Shown here in pieces: positions 9,356 to 19,112 of a DNA stretch of 64,000 nt; positions within the stretch are counted from its first letter, which is position 1, and each line of letters begins with the position of its first letter. The notes under the pieces were generated by a model. That model searched no databases. It had not been told where the DNA came from and saw only the letters and a list, made by a program, of their open reading frames with translations. This DNA comes from Candidatus Paraprevotella stercoravium (GTDB lineage Bacteria; Bacteroidota; Bacteroidia; Bacteroidales; Bacteroidaceae), in assembly GCA_944320795.1 (NCBI GenBank), contig CALUIU010000001.1:124001-188000 (forward strand), in the 5' to 3' direction. The translations under genes and the position numbers were made by a program.

Positions 9356-10894
9356 TCATTCGCCCCAGTTGCTGCGGTCCAGATTGCGGTAACCGATGGC
9401 TTCGGCCACATGATGCGTTTCAATCTGTGCGCTTCCTTCCAGATCGGCGATGGTGCGGGCCACACGTAGAATGCGGTCGTAGGCACGGGCCGAAAGTTGC
9501 AACCGATTCATGGCTTGGCGCAGCAGTTCCAAACAGCTCTCCGACGGAGTGGCGTAAAGACGCAACAGCTTGCTGTCCATCTGGGCATTGCAATGGATTC
9601 CTTTGTAAGGCGCATAGCGTTCGGCCTGTATGGCGCGTGCCTTGATGACCCGTTCGCGGATGGTGGCGCTGCTTTCACCTTTTTCCTTTTGCGAAAGCTC
9701 CTGAAAGGATAGGGGTGTGATTTCGATTTGCAAGTCAATGCGGTCTAATAGCGGACCGGAAATCTTGTTCAGATAGCGTTGGATCTGTCCCGGAGTGCAG
9801 ACACAAGTCTTGTTTGGGTCGTTATAGTAGCCACATGGGCACGGGTTCATGGAGGCGACAAACATGAACGAACAGGGATAAGTGATCGTGTATTTGGCCC
9901 TTGAAATGTTGATAACCCGATCCTCAAGAGGCTGACGCAGTACTTCCAGGGAGGCACGTGAGAATTCCGGAAGCTCGTCACAGAAAAGCACGCCGTTGTG
10001 CGCCAGACTGATTTCTCCCGGTTGCGGGTTGGTACCACCGCCAACAAGGGCCACCTGTGAGATGGTGTGATGCGGAGCACGGAACGGACGTTGTGCTATG
10101 AGTGTTGTGTCTTTTCCTAATTTTCCAGCCACAGAATGAATCTGTGTGGTTTCCAGACTCTCGGTAAGTGTCAGCGGAGGTAAAATGGATGGCAACCGTT
10201 TGGCCATCATGGACTTTCCGCTTCCCGGAGGACCGATCATGATGAGATTATGTCCGCCGGCTGCGGCTACTTCCAGGGCACGTTTTACATGTTCTTGTCC
10301 CTTGACATCGGCAAAGTCAAATTCATGCTGGGCCTGTCTTTCATAAAAATCTTTCCGGGTATCTAATATCTTGGGAGTAATACTGTCTTTACCGTTCAAA
10401 AAATCAATGACCTGACGGATATGATTGGCACCATATACCTTAAGCTGATTGACAACAGCAGCTTCGCAGACATTCTGTTCCGGCACAATCAGGCCTTCAT
10501 AGCCGAGTGTTCGGGCTTTGATGGCCATCAGTAAAGCTCCGGTCACCGGCTGTATGCTTCCGTCCAGACTAAGTTCGCCTACCATCATGAAACGTTCCAG
10601 CCGTTCCGTGCATACGGTTCCTTGGGTTGCCAGAATACCTATAGCCAAAGGCAAATCATATCCCGCACCTTCTTTTCGGATGCTGGCTGGTGCCATGTTA
10701 ACGACGATTCTTTTGGACGGAAATTCATATCCACTGTTTTCGATAGCCGAGATGATGCGTTCGTGACTTTCCTTGACAGCACTGTCCGGCAAACCCACCA
10801 AAAAGAATTTGATTCCTCTTGATGCGTGCACTTCAATGGTCACGGGTATGGCCTCAAGACCTTGAATGGCTGCTCCAAAAACTTTTACCAGCAT
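9356..10894 (-). CDS. YifB/ComM-family Mg-chelatase-like AAA+ ATPase
   Basis: 512 residues, the usual length for the family. The N-terminal Lon-protease-like domain includes PDSAVKESHERI. The AAA+ core has Walker A GPPGSGKSMMAK at about 217-228, Walker B LFCDELPEF at about 300, and CPCGYYNDPNKTCVC, a Cys-rich insertion typical of the family. ComM relatives are hexameric helicases that promote branch migration during natural transformation and recombination. It is preceded 19 bases upstream by the thioredoxin-fold lipoprotein gene on the same strand, so they may be co-transcribed. Identification of the family is secure; the recombination role is by analogy. Confidence 0.92.
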   Translation of the reverse strand: MLVKVFGAAIQGLEAIPVTIEVHASRGIKFFLVGLPDSAVKESHERIISAIENSGYEFPSKRIVVNMAPASIRKEGAGYDLPLAIGILATQGTVCTERLERFMMVGELSLDGSIQPVTGALLMAIKARTLGYEGLIVPEQNVCEAAVVNQLKVYGANHIRQVIDFLNGKDSITPKILDTRKDFYERQAQHEFDFADVKGQEHVKRALEVAAAGGHNLIMIGPPGSGKSMMAKRLPSILPPLTLTESLETTQIHSVAGKLGKDTTLIAQRPFRAPHHTISQVALVGGGTNPQPGEISLAHNGVLFCDELPEFSRASLEVLRQPLEDRVINISRAKYTITYPCSFMFVASMNPCPCGYYNDPNKTCVCTPGQIQRYLNKISGPLLDRIDLQIEITPLSFQELSQKEKGESSATIRERVIKARAIQAERYAPYKGIHCNAQMDSKLLRLYATPSESCLELLRQAMNRLQLSARAYDRILRVARTIADLEGSAQIETHHVAEAIGYRNLDRSNWGE

Positions 10895-10913
10895 GCGACT
10901 TGTATTGATGTTT

Positions 10914-11915
10914 TTATTTGAGACGCTTTTCTATTTCCGGACGAATGTCTTTCTCCAAGCTTCGGCCTCGGGCAATAACAGTTTGTTTGTGGTCAATCAG
11001 GATATGGTAAGGAATGTCATTGATATTCAGTTTCTGCAATAAGGGATTGTCCCAGGCTTTAAAGTCACAATAAACCGGCCAGTTTATTGTGTCGCGTTGC
11101 ATACTTCCTTTCAGTATCTGAGGATTGATATCCAGAGAGTAACTGAAGAAACCCAAGCGGGAAGAGTATTTTCTTTGCAGTTTTTTCGTCTGGTAAATAA
11201 TATACCCGCTATTGCGCCAACTAGCCCAGAAAGAAATTAGGGTAAGCTGTTTAGACAGCCTGTCTGAATGGATGGTATCTCCTTTGATGCAGGATAATGT
11301 GAACGAAGGAAGTTTTTTGCCTACAGTATTGTTTCCCAAAGCTAGTATTTTACCACGCAAAGCCTTTAAAGGAATATTCTCCGGTTGTGCCTTGGTCAGA
11401 ACCTGATACAGGTCCCAAACTTTCTTGTAATTATCTTCAGGATAATTCAGAAAATATTCCTTGAACAGAAAAATGCTGACTGCTGATTCCGCTTGCTTCC
11501 GGATAAACTGTTCGGCAGACGAGACAAGTTCTTGCTTGCTGCTTTTTAGATTCTTCATCCGAAATTGAGTCATATCCTCATTTTCGGGACTGCCAGTAAT
11601 TTCCGTTTCGTTGAGTTTCCGGGCATCGCCCTTTAATTTTACCTGTTGTCCTCCTTCTGCGAAGATGACATGTTCGGAAAAATTAGGATAGAGCAACATC
11701 AGTGTCGTTTTCTTTTTCAGGGGAATCCGATATTCGAACTTACCTTCAACAAGCTTTACCGTGTCCAGATGGTCTATAGCACCTTCAGGACTGTAAATAT
11801 AGAATTCACCCTGCTGCAGGTGATCAAATTCTCCACTTAATAAAAAGTGGTCTTTAGAATTTCTACAGCTGAGCAGGGTGAATACTGATAAAATATAGAG
11901 AAATATTCTCTTCAT
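10914..11915 (-). CDS. DUF4369/TlpA-like thioredoxin-fold lipoprotein lacking redox cysteines
   Basis: 333 residues. A lipoprotein signal peptide ends at LLSC (Cys17), so it is probably anchored in the outer membrane facing the periplasm. The first half looks like DUF4369 (beta-rich, GSPENEDM region). The second half is a TlpA/AhpC-TSA thioredoxin fold starting at KLPSFTL. Where active members have WCxxC, this protein reads FWASWRNSGY, so both catalytic cysteines are missing. Disulfide exchange is therefore unlikely, and a binding or structural role is more plausible. It is 19 bases both from the ATPase gene downstream and from the TPR lipoprotein upstream. Confidence 0.8.
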   Translation of the reverse strand: MKRIFLYILSVFTLLSCRNSKDHFLLSGEFDHLQQGEFYIYSPEGAIDHLDTVKLVEGKFEYRIPLKKKTTLMLLYPNFSEHVIFAEGGQQVKLKGDARKLNETEITGSPENEDMTQFRMKNLKSSKQELVSSAEQFIRKQAESAVSIFLFKEYFLNYPEDNYKKVWDLYQVLTKAQPENIPLKALRGKILALGNNTVGKKLPSFTLSCIKGDTIHSDRLSKQLTLISFWASWRNSGYIIYQTKKLQRKYSSRLGFFSYSLDINPQILKGSMQRDTINWPVYCDFKAWDNPLLQKLNINDIPYHILIDHKQTVIARGRSLEKDIRPEIEKRLK

Positions 11916-11934
11916 TCTTTAATTTTACAGTTAA

Positions 11935-13629
11935 TTACTTAACCAGGCTTTCAATGGTAGAAGCGAAGTTTGCAAACTCAAGGTCAGTTGCGGCACGTTT
12001 TGCCAAAGAAGCATCCTTGCTGATAGCTGCGCTCAAGTTGCTGCTTACACCAGCTGCGTCGTTGGTACGTGCAGCTACGATAGCCTTCAGATAAGAAGTG
12101 TATGCATCTGCATTCTTCACATTATTCAAAGTAGTCTTGGCTGAAGCATAGTCCTTGTTCAGGATCTGAGCCAAAGCAGCACTGTTGGTGTTTACACCGC
12201 TCAGGTTGCTGGCAGCCTGCTGGTAATTACCCTTAGCGATCTGGATGTTACCCATGATTTCCTTGAATGAGTCTGCACCAGAACCCTTGGCGATATAAGT
12301 TTCTGCAGTAGAAACGTCACCCTTGGCCAAAGCGATCAGAGCCAGGTTGGTGTTGACTTCGCTAGCATCGCCCTTCAAAGATTTAGCCTTGTTCATGTAG
12401 CTTTCTGCAGAGCTCAAATCTCCCTTAGCGTAAGCCAACTGGGCCAGGTTGTTGTAAGCACGGTAATCGTTTGCATACTGCTGGGTAGCTTTCTGATACC
12501 AAGTCTCTTTCTCTGCTGGAGTGCTTACCAAAGTTGCTCCGTAAAGAAGTTCCTCATTGCTCAGCTTGCTAGCATCTGATTTGAACTGTGCCAGGATTTC
12601 GTCATCGCTGCGGCCGATCAACTCGTAGTTGATAGTCAAGCGGGCACGACGCAATTCTGGAAGAACGGTTTCAGCCAGTTCCTGGAATACAGCAGACATA
12701 TTCTTGATCTGTGCTTCTCTTTCTTCCGGTTCCTTATACATAGACAATACACGCAAGATTACGTCCTTGTCCTGAATGTTGCTCTGAGAAACCAATTCCT
12801 GGAAACCGTCCCAATCCTCAGCTGTATACTTGGTCTTGATGTCGCTTTCCATCTTGTTGGCCTTCAACTCCTTGTTTACATACTTCTCAGAGTTGTTCTG
12901 ACGATTTTCAGCCAAGCGGGTATTCAGATCCAAAGCACCGTCTGGAGAAGCATAGGCTGAAATTTCGATATCGCTCAAAGCTTTGCCCTTCTGGTCAGCC
13001 TTGATGTCTTTCAAAGTCTGGATAAAGTCTTTGATAGAAGTAGATGACAACTCGCTATTGCGGATGTTTGCCTGTTGGATCAAGAACTTGATAGTAGCTT
13101 CCTGACGCTGTTTGATGATACGCTGGAAACCGTCTGGAGCAATTGCAGGATTGGCTGAAGCCAAAGTGTTCTTTAATAATTCAGAAGTTGCAACAACACC
13201 ATAACCGATTTTAACTTCAGGAACTGTTACGGTCTTCTTTCCAACTTTTGCATCGAATCTCAGATACAAATCTGCTTTCTGCATGGCTGGAACAAAATCA
13301 AAGATGCTCTTCATAGTGTAATTGCCACCCATCTTGTAAGAGATTGTCTGGTTGTTACCATCAACTTTCTCTCCTTGGAATGTTGCGCTGGCACCAGTTG
13401 CCTCTCCGCCTTCATACTTCAAAACCGGAGTAACGGTTACAACCGCTTTCTTCTTCATGTACTTTTCCGGGAACTGACCATTGATAGTTGCTGGTACCTG
13501 ACCTGCTACGCTTTCCAATGGAGTAGGAGTCACTGTAAAGTTGTCGGCAGACAATGCGCCCAACTTTTTACAAGAGGTGAATGCCAATGCAGACACCACT
13601 GTCATTGCTAGATAAAAATTTTTACGCAT
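11935..13629 (-). CDS. OmpA-like and TPR-containing lipoprotein
   Basis: 564 residues with a lipobox at FTSC (about residue 20). The N-terminal part is beta-rich. The middle (about 180-260) contains YASPDGALDLNTRLAENR, which resembles an OmpA-type peptidoglycan-binding segment. The C-terminal third holds two or more TPR units (NNLAQLAYAKGDLSSAESY, then NLALIALAKGDVSTAETY). The family is common next to xerD in Bacteroides as far as I recall. It is probably an envelope scaffold; no enzyme motif is visible. A minus-strand box TATCTTTG (13669-13662) lies upstream of the ATG and could be its -7 element. Confidence 0.75.
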   Translation of the reverse strand: MRKNFYLAMTVVSALAFTSCKKLGALSADNFTVTPTPLESVAGQVPATINGQFPEKYMKKKAVVTVTPVLKYEGGEATGASATFQGEKVDGNNQTISYKMGGNYTMKSIFDFVPAMQKADLYLRFDAKVGKKTVTVPEVKIGYGVVATSELLKNTLASANPAIAPDGFQRIIKQRQEATIKFLIQQANIRNSELSSTSIKDFIQTLKDIKADQKGKALSDIEISAYASPDGALDLNTRLAENRQNNSEKYVNKELKANKMESDIKTKYTAEDWDGFQELVSQSNIQDKDVILRVLSMYKEPEEREAQIKNMSAVFQELAETVLPELRRARLTINYELIGRSDDEILAQFKSDASKLSNEELLYGATLVSTPAEKETWYQKATQQYANDYRAYNNLAQLAYAKGDLSSAESYMNKAKSLKGDASEVNTNLALIALAKGDVSTAETYIAKGSGADSFKEIMGNIQIAKGNYQQAASNLSGVNTNSAALAQILNKDYASAKTTLNNVKNADAYTSYLKAIVAARTNDAAGVSSNLSAAISKDASLAKRAATDLEFANFASTIESLVK

Positions 13630-13740
13630 ACTAACTTAAATTATGTTATTCGTTGCAGTTGCAAAGATAAGTAACTTTGTCCAACAAAGAGACTTATTAG
13701 ATTGAAAACTTGCAAAAAAAATAATAAAACCGTGTTTTTC

Positions 13741-14703
13741 TTATCTTTTTTGTCTGTTGGTTTCCTTTTTATTGATATTCCGAGGGTGATGATTCAGTAT
13801 TTCCTGACGGATCCGTGACGTATCTATATGAGTGTATATCTCTGTAGTGGCGATACTTTCATGTCCCAACATGCATTGAATGGCCCGTAAATTGGCTCCT
13901 CCCTCAAGCAAATGGGTGGCAAAAGAATGACGGAATGTATGAGGACTGATACTCTTATGAATACCAGCTCGTTCGGCCTGTTCTTTGACAATGTAAAACA
14001 CCATAATACGGGTTAATGGGGTTCCCTTTCTGAAACTGATAAAGACATAATCTTCGTTACCGGTTTTGATAGGAATGTGAACCCGGTCGGCAAACCAATA
14101 GTCCAGTTCTTTAATGGCACGTTCCGAGATGGGAACCAGACGCTCTTTGTTGCCTTTTCCTTCTACACGGATAAAGCCTTCTTTTAGATAAAGATTGGAG
14201 ATCTTCAACTGGCACAGTTCACTTACTCGAAGCCCACAGCTGTAAAGGACTTCCAGCATGGCCCGATTGCGTTGGCCTTCTTGTTTGGAAAGGTCTACAC
14301 AATCAATCATCTGATCGATTTCTTCAACCGTAAGGACGTCCGGAATATGACGGGATATTTGAGGACCTTCCAGAAGTTCGGTCGGATCTTGCTCCATGAT
14401 GCCTTCCAGCAATAAAAAACGGTAAAAAGAGCGAAGTCCGGAAAGAATACGTGCCAATGAGCGGCTGCTGATGCCCATGTCTATTAGCATTCCGCAGAAT
14501 TCCTGTAAATTTTCGATTGTAACAGCATTGTAATATAACTGTTTTTCCAAAAGAAATTCCTGTAAATGTTTCAGGTCATTTTGATAGGCTTCAAGCGTAT
14601 TGGAGGATAAAGATTTCTCTAATTGGAGATATTGATTATATTTACGTAAAACACTTTTATCTATAATCAGATTGTTCTGCTGATTTTTTGCGGGATATTC
14701 CAT
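13741..14703 (-). CDS. xerD: tyrosine recombinase XerD
   Basis: 320 residues from the ATG at 14703; the frame extends to a TTG at 14727, but that region is the aroQ promoter. The N-terminal SAM-like core-binding domain (LSSNTLEAYQNDL) is followed by the catalytic domain. Its residues are Arg in CGLRVSELCQL, HTFRHSFATHLL (H-x-x-R), the His in LGHESIATTEIYTH, and that Tyr as nucleophile. It resolves chromosome dimers at dif with a partner recombinase. It is divergent from aroQ. The full catalytic set and position in a housekeeping block favour the chromosomal XerD over a mobile integrase. Confidence 0.92.
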   Translation of the reverse strand: MEYPAKNQQNNLIIDKSVLRKYNQYLQLEKSLSSNTLEAYQNDLKHLQEFLLEKQLYYNAVTIENLQEFCGMLIDMGISSRSLARILSGLRSFYRFLLLEGIMEQDPTELLEGPQISRHIPDVLTVEEIDQMIDCVDLSKQEGQRNRAMLEVLYSCGLRVSELCQLKISNLYLKEGFIRVEGKGNKERLVPISERAIKELDYWFADRVHIPIKTGNEDYVFISFRKGTPLTRIMVFYIVKEQAERAGIHKSISPHTFRHSFATHLLEGGANLRAIQCMLGHESIATTEIYTHIDTSRIRQEILNHHPRNINKKETNRQKR

Positions 14704-14720
14704 TCTTTTTGCTAACTTTG
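14687..14720 (+). promoter_or_regulatory. promoter of aroQ
   Basis: TTTG at 14687-14690 and TAACTTTG at 14713-14720, 22 bases apart, match the Bacteroidetes -33/-7 consensus. The aroQ ATG follows at 14754. The promoter overlaps the first codons of the divergent xerD, which supports the shorter xerD start. Confidence 0.75.
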
Positions 14721-14753
14721 TACCCAAATTTTCACAAATATAGAGAATAAAAC

Positions 14754-15179
14754 ATGAGAATACAAATCATTAACGGACCGAACATTAATTTATTGGGTAA
14801 GAGAGAACCCGGAATCTATGGTTCTGTCCCGTTCTCAGACTTTTATGACCTACTGAAAAAGCAATATCCACAGGTGGAGTTTGATTATTTTCAGAGTAAT
14901 ATTGAAGGAGAACTGATCGATGTTATCCAGAAGGTGGGTTTTGACTATGAAGGAATTGTATTGAATGCTGGTGCTTATACACATACATCTATTGCGCTTC
15001 AGGATGCTATTCGGGCTGTAACGGCACCGGTTATAGAAGTGCATATCAGTAATGTGCATCAAAGAGAGTCATTTCGCCATGTGTCAATGATTTCGGCTGC
15101 CTGTAAGGGCGTGATTTGTGGCTTTGGGCTGGATTCCTATCGTCTGGCAGTTGAAGCTCTTTTGAATTTAAAAAAATGA
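14754..15179 (+). CDS. aroQ: type II 3-dehydroquinate dehydratase
   Basis: 141 residues, the normal length for the dodecameric type II enzyme of the shikimate pathway, which converts 3-dehydroquinate to 3-dehydroshikimate. Motifs: INGPNINLLGKREPGIYG with the catalytic Tyr and Arg loop, NAGAYTHTSIALQDAI, and EVHISNVHQRESFRHVS. It is followed 19 bases later by pyk on the same strand, probably in one transcript started at the promoter described above. Confidence 0.96.
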   Translation: MRIQIINGPNINLLGKREPGIYGSVPFSDFYDLLKKQYPQVEFDYFQSNIEGELIDVIQKVGFDYEGIVLNAGAYTHTSIALQDAIRAVTAPVIEVHISNVHQRESFRHVSMISAACKGVICGFGLDSYRLAVEALLNLKK

Positions 15180-15198
15180 TATTAAATACTAAGTGATT

Positions 15199-16656
15199 AT
15201 GATGCTTAAACAGACAAAAATCGTAGCTTCCATTTCTGATTTGAGATGTGACGTGGAGTTTATCCGTTCCTTGTATGAGGCGGGTATGAATGTAGTTCGT
15301 ATGAATACGGCTCATGCAAACAGAGAAGGATTTGAGAGATTGATTGCTAATGTGCGTACGGTGTCTAACCGTATTGCCATTTTGATGGATACAAAGGGAC
15401 CGGAGGTACGTACAACAGAATGTGCTGACGGTTCAATTGATTTTAAGACCGGTGATGTTGTTCGTATTGTTGGTAATCCAGAACAGAAAACCACCAAAGA
15501 ATGTATTGCCGTGACTTATACTCATTTTGTGAATGACCTGAATGTCGGTGATGAGGTTCTGATGGATGATGGCGAACTGGATCTGCGTGTGACAGAGAAA
15601 ACCGATGATGCCTTGATTTGCGAGATCTGTAACGATGCCACTTTGGGTAGCCGTAAAAGCGTGAACGTGCCGGGCGTAAGAATCAATCTGCCTTCACTGA
15701 CAGAAAAGGACCGCAACAATATTTTGTATGCCATTGAGAAGGACATTGATTTTATCGCTCACTCTTTTGTCAGAAACAAACAGGACGTGATGGATATCCG
15801 TCAGATTCTGGACGCATACGGTAGTGATATCCGTATTATCGCCAAAATCGAGAATCAGGAAGGTGTGGATAATATCGACGAGATTCTGGAAGTGGCCGAC
15901 GGTGTAATGGTGGCTCGTGGTGATTTGGGTATCGAAGTACCTCAGGAGCGTATTCCGGGTATCCAGCGCCAGTTGATCAGAAAGTGTATTCTGGCCAAGA
16001 AGCCGGTAATCGTGGCTACTCAGATGCTGCACACTATGATCAACAATCCGCGTCCAACCCGTGCAGAGGTTACCGATATCGCCAACGCTATTTATTACCG
16101 TACCGATGCTTTGATGCTGAGTGGTGAGACTGCATATGGAAAATATCCGGTTGAGGCTGTCCGTACCATGGCTAAGATCGCGGCTCAGGCAGAGAAGGAT
16201 AAATTGGCAGAGAACGATATCCGCATCCCATTGGAAGAGGGTACCGACGTAACCGCATTCCTGGCTAAGCAGGCTGTGAAGGCTACTACCAAACTTCCTA
16301 TCCGTGCGATTATCACCGATAGCTTCAGCGGCAGAATGGCTCGTAACCTGGCTGCCTTCAGAGGAAAGTATCCGGTATTGGCTATCTGTTATAAGGAAAA
16401 GACCATGCGTCATTTGGCATTGTCTTACGGTGTAGAGGCAATCTATATGCCGGAGAAGGCCAACGGACAGGCATACTATTTCGCCGCACTGCGCAAGTTG
16501 CTTGATGACGGTGTATTGACTGAAAACGAGATGGTGGCTTATCTGAGTGGTGGTAAGCAGGGCGCACAGACTTCATTCCTGGAAATCAATGTTGTGGGTG
16601 ATGTCTTGAAGTATGCCATGGATTATGTATTGCCAAACCGCAATCGTTATCTGTAA
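15199..16656 (+). CDS. pyk: pyruvate kinase
   Basis: 485 residues from the ATG at 15199; a GTG at 15193 and another ATG at 15202 are in frame. It makes pyruvate and ATP from phosphoenolpyruvate. Catalytic landmarks are present: DTKGPEVRT, IIAKIENQEG (active-site Lys and Glu), ARGDLGIEVP, ATQMLHTM and SGETAYGKYP. The N-terminal motif is VRMNTAHA instead of the common NFSHG, a substitution I associate with Bacteroidetes enzymes. Its end is 12 bases from the O-methyltransferase gene. Confidence 0.95.
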   Translation: MMLKQTKIVASISDLRCDVEFIRSLYEAGMNVVRMNTAHANREGFERLIANVRTVSNRIAILMDTKGPEVRTTECADGSIDFKTGDVVRIVGNPEQKTTKECIAVTYTHFVNDLNVGDEVLMDDGELDLRVTEKTDDALICEICNDATLGSRKSVNVPGVRINLPSLTEKDRNNILYAIEKDIDFIAHSFVRNKQDVMDIRQILDAYGSDIRIIAKIENQEGVDNIDEILEVADGVMVARGDLGIEVPQERIPGIQRQLIRKCILAKKPVIVATQMLHTMINNPRPTRAEVTDIANAIYYRTDALMLSGETAYGKYPVEAVRTMAKIAAQAEKDKLAENDIRIPLEEGTDVTAFLAKQAVKATTKLPIRAIITDSFSGRMARNLAAFRGKYPVLAICYKEKTMRHLALSYGVEAIYMPEKANGQAYYFAALRKLLDDGVLTENEMVAYLSGGKQGAQTSFLEINVVGDVLKYAMDYVLPNRNRYL

Positions 16657-16668
16657 TCAGATTCTGAG

Positions 16669-17313
16669 ATGAAAGAAACGGATCTTTTGGATGAATATAT
16701 CCTGAATCATATTGATCCGGAAGGAACATACCTGAAAGCTTTATATCGGGCGACGCATGTACATTTACTGCGTCCCCGAATGGCTTCGGGACATCTGCAA
16801 GGACGTATGCTGAAGATGTTCGTAAAGATGATACGTCCGAAACAGGTCCTGGAAATAGGCACTTACAGCGGATATTCTGCTTTGTGTCTGGCCGAAGGGT
16901 TACCGGAAGGCTCCATGTTGCACACCTTTGAGATCAATGATGAGCAAGAGGATTTTACACGGCCATGGTTGGAAGGGTCAGATTATGCAGACAAGATCCG
17001 TTTTTATATCGGTGACGCTCTGAAACTTTTACCTGAAATGGATATTGTGTTTGATCTGGCTTTCATTGATGGAGACAAGCGTCGCTATTTGGACTATTAC
17101 GAACTGGTGCTTTCCAAGTTATCTCCCGGAGGATATATTTTGGCCGACAATACATTATGGGACGGCCATGTGTTGGAAGAACAACCTCATGCCAATGATC
17201 TTCAGACAAAGGGTATCATGCATTTCAATGACTTTGTGGCCGCAGATAAACGTGTAGAAAAGGTGATTCTTCCGATGCGTGACGGATTGACTATTATAAG
17301 AAAAAAAGAATAA
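16669..17313 (+). CDS. class I SAM-dependent O-methyltransferase (family 3)
   Basis: 214 residues. The SAM-binding loop LEIGTYSGYSALCLAEG is at about 61-77, FIDGDKRRYLDYYE near 125 supplies the metal/acceptor site, and GGYILADNTLW follows. These define the catechol/caffeoyl-CoA O-methyltransferase-like family 3. The acceptor is unknown; bacterial members methylate small phenolics or modify tRNA (TrmR-like). It lies between pyk and rbfA with gaps of 12 and 3 bases, so it is in a tight operon. Confidence 0.85.
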   Translation: MKETDLLDEYILNHIDPEGTYLKALYRATHVHLLRPRMASGHLQGRMLKMFVKMIRPKQVLEIGTYSGYSALCLAEGLPEGSMLHTFEINDEQEDFTRPWLEGSDYADKIRFYIGDALKLLPEMDIVFDLAFIDGDKRRYLDYYELVLSKLSPGGYILADNTLWDGHVLEEQPHANDLQTKGIMHFNDFVAADKRVEKVILPMRDGLTIIRKKE

Positions 17314-17316
17314 AAG

Positions 17317-17700
17317 ATGGAAACAACCAGACAAAACAAGATAGCTCGTTTGATTCAAAAGGAATTAAGCGAGATTTTTATGCTCCAGACAAAAATCATG
17401 AAAGGGGTGCTGGTTACGGTAAGTGTGTGCCGTATCAGTCCCGACATGAGTATTTGCAGAGTATATCTAAGTGTTTTCCCAAGTGCACGTGCTGAGGAAA
17501 TTATCAAGAACATTAATGAAAACGCAAAGGCGATTCGTTTTGAATTAGGCACGAGAGTGCGTCATCAGTTGCGTATCATCCCAGAGTTAAAATTCTTTTT
17601 GGACGATTCTTTGGACTATATTGAAAATATCGACCACTTATTAAATAATGTGACGGGAGACTCCCGGAGTATCGGAAAGAAGTCTGAGACAGAAGACTGA
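17317..17700 (+). CDS. rbfA: ribosome-binding factor A
   Basis: 127 residues, KH-fold 30S maturation and cold-adaptation factor. Typical features are the opening TRQNKIARLIQKELSEIF, VRHQLRIIPELKFFLDDSLDY near the C terminus, and a charged tail. It starts 3 bases after the methyltransferase stop and ends 22 bases before the permease gene. Confidence 0.93.
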   Translation: METTRQNKIARLIQKELSEIFMLQTKIMKGVLVTVSVCRISPDMSICRVYLSVFPSARAEEIIKNINENAKAIRFELGTRVRHQLRIIPELKFFLDDSLDYIENIDHLLNNVTGDSRSIGKKSETED

Positions 17701-17722
17701 TCTTTCTTCTTAAGTAATCAGT

Positions 17723-18958
17723 ATGGCAAATTTTCCTTATTATATCGCCAGGCGTTACCTGTTTTCCAAGAAATCGCATAATGCGATCAATATTATATCC
17801 ATTATTTCGGTATGCGGTGTAGCCTTTACTACAATGGCATTGGTATGTACATTGTCTGTATTCAATGGTTTTCAGGATCTGGTTGCGTCTTTTTTCACGT
17901 CTTTTGATCCACAACTGAAAATTATACCGGTAGAAGGAAAGGTCTTTTATAAAGATGATCCTGCAATCCGTCAATTGCGTAACGATAAGGATATTGCTTT
18001 GTTTTCGGAGTGTCTGGAAGATAATGCACTTGCTATTTATCGGAACCGGCAGGTGATGGTACACATTAAAGGAGTGGGAGATCAGTTTTCTGAACTGACT
18101 GATATTGATAAACTGCTTTATGGTGACGGTTCATTTGTGCTGCATGCAGATGTGCTGCAATATGGAGTACCGGGGATCAGATTGGCTAATTCTTTAGGTT
18201 TAGGTGCTTATTTTGAGGATCCTCTTCAGATTTATGCACCTAAAAAAGGGGCGCAAATCAATCTTTCCAATCCTGCAGCTTCTTTTTCACAGAGTGAGCT
18301 CTACTCTTCGGGGGTAGTCTTCTCAGTCAATCAGGAGAAATATGATAATAATTATATTTTAACCTCCATTGATTTTGCCCGTAATCTGTTTGATCAACCT
18401 GACATGGTTTCTTCCATAGATCTGAAATTACGCGAGGGAGTGGATGTAGACCAGGCGAAGAGCCGGATTCAGCTCCTTTTAGGTGAAGAACGTTTTAAGG
18501 TGTTGGATCGTTATGAACAGCAGGCGGATATCTTTCGTATTATGAGGGTGGAAAAGCTTATTGCATATATTTTTCTGACGTTTATCCTTTTGATTGCCTG
18601 TTTCAATATTATTGGGTCCGTGTCCATGTTGATAATTGATAAAAAGGATGATGTCCGTACATTGCGGAATCTGGGAGCTAACGACAATCAGATTATTCGG
18701 ATATTCTTATATGAAGGACGCATGATATCTGCTATGGGGGCCGTCATCGGTTTGATATCCGGTTTGGGCTTGTGTTGGTTGCAGCAAACCTATGGTCTTA
18801 TAAAAATGGGATCTTCTGAAGGAATGTTTTTAGTTGATGCTTATCCTGTAAGTGTATATTGGGGAGATCTGCTCCTGGTATTCATTACTGTTCTTTTGAT
18901 TGGATTTGCAGCTTTGTGGTATCCTATCCGTTATTTGGGAAGACGTTTGATCAGTTGA
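17723..18958 (+). CDS. LolC/LolE-like ABC transporter permease
   Basis: 411 residues with the FtsX/MacB topology. One TM helix lies near residues 22-45 (INIISIISVCGVAFTTMAL), a periplasmic MacB-PCD domain spans about 50-270, and three C-terminal helices follow (around 280-305, 330-350 and 378-400). In the Lol system such permeases release lipoproteins from the inner membrane. No ATPase gene is adjacent, so its LolD-like partner must be elsewhere. It is the last gene of the aroQ-rbfA run and ends at a bidirectional terminator. Confidence 0.85.
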   Translation: MANFPYYIARRYLFSKKSHNAINIISIISVCGVAFTTMALVCTLSVFNGFQDLVASFFTSFDPQLKIIPVEGKVFYKDDPAIRQLRNDKDIALFSECLEDNALAIYRNRQVMVHIKGVGDQFSELTDIDKLLYGDGSFVLHADVLQYGVPGIRLANSLGLGAYFEDPLQIYAPKKGAQINLSNPAASFSQSELYSSGVVFSVNQEKYDNNYILTSIDFARNLFDQPDMVSSIDLKLREGVDVDQAKSRIQLLLGEERFKVLDRYEQQADIFRIMRVEKLIAYIFLTFILLIACFNIIGSVSMLIIDKKDDVRTLRNLGANDNQIIRIFLYEGRMISAMGAVIGLISGLGLCWLQQTYGLIKMGSSEGMFLVDAYPVSVYWGDLLLVFITVLLIGFAALWYPIRYLGRRLIS

Positions 18959-19003
18959 TAAATGAGTTATAGGATAGAATTTGCTATCCTCTTAGGCATA
19001 AAG

Positions 19004-19050
19004 AAACGAGCTATCTCAAATTCTTTATTGGAGTATGAGATAGCTCGTTT
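19004..19050. terminator. bidirectional terminator between the permease gene and murI
   Basis: A 15-bp perfect stem (19004-19018 with 19036-19050) between convergent genes. A smaller hairpin (AGGATAG paired with CTATCCT, 18971-18990) precedes it on the plus-strand side. Confidence 0.85.
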
Positions 19051-19112
19051 TGTATTTCACAATTATCTATTCAGGAAAGGATAGGTTAATAGGATACCGT
19101 TCCTTTTGTTTA

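Noticed and set aside
14704..14727. TTG start giving a longer XerD
   Set aside because: The extra codons overlap the aroQ -7 box; the ATG at 14703 is adequate.
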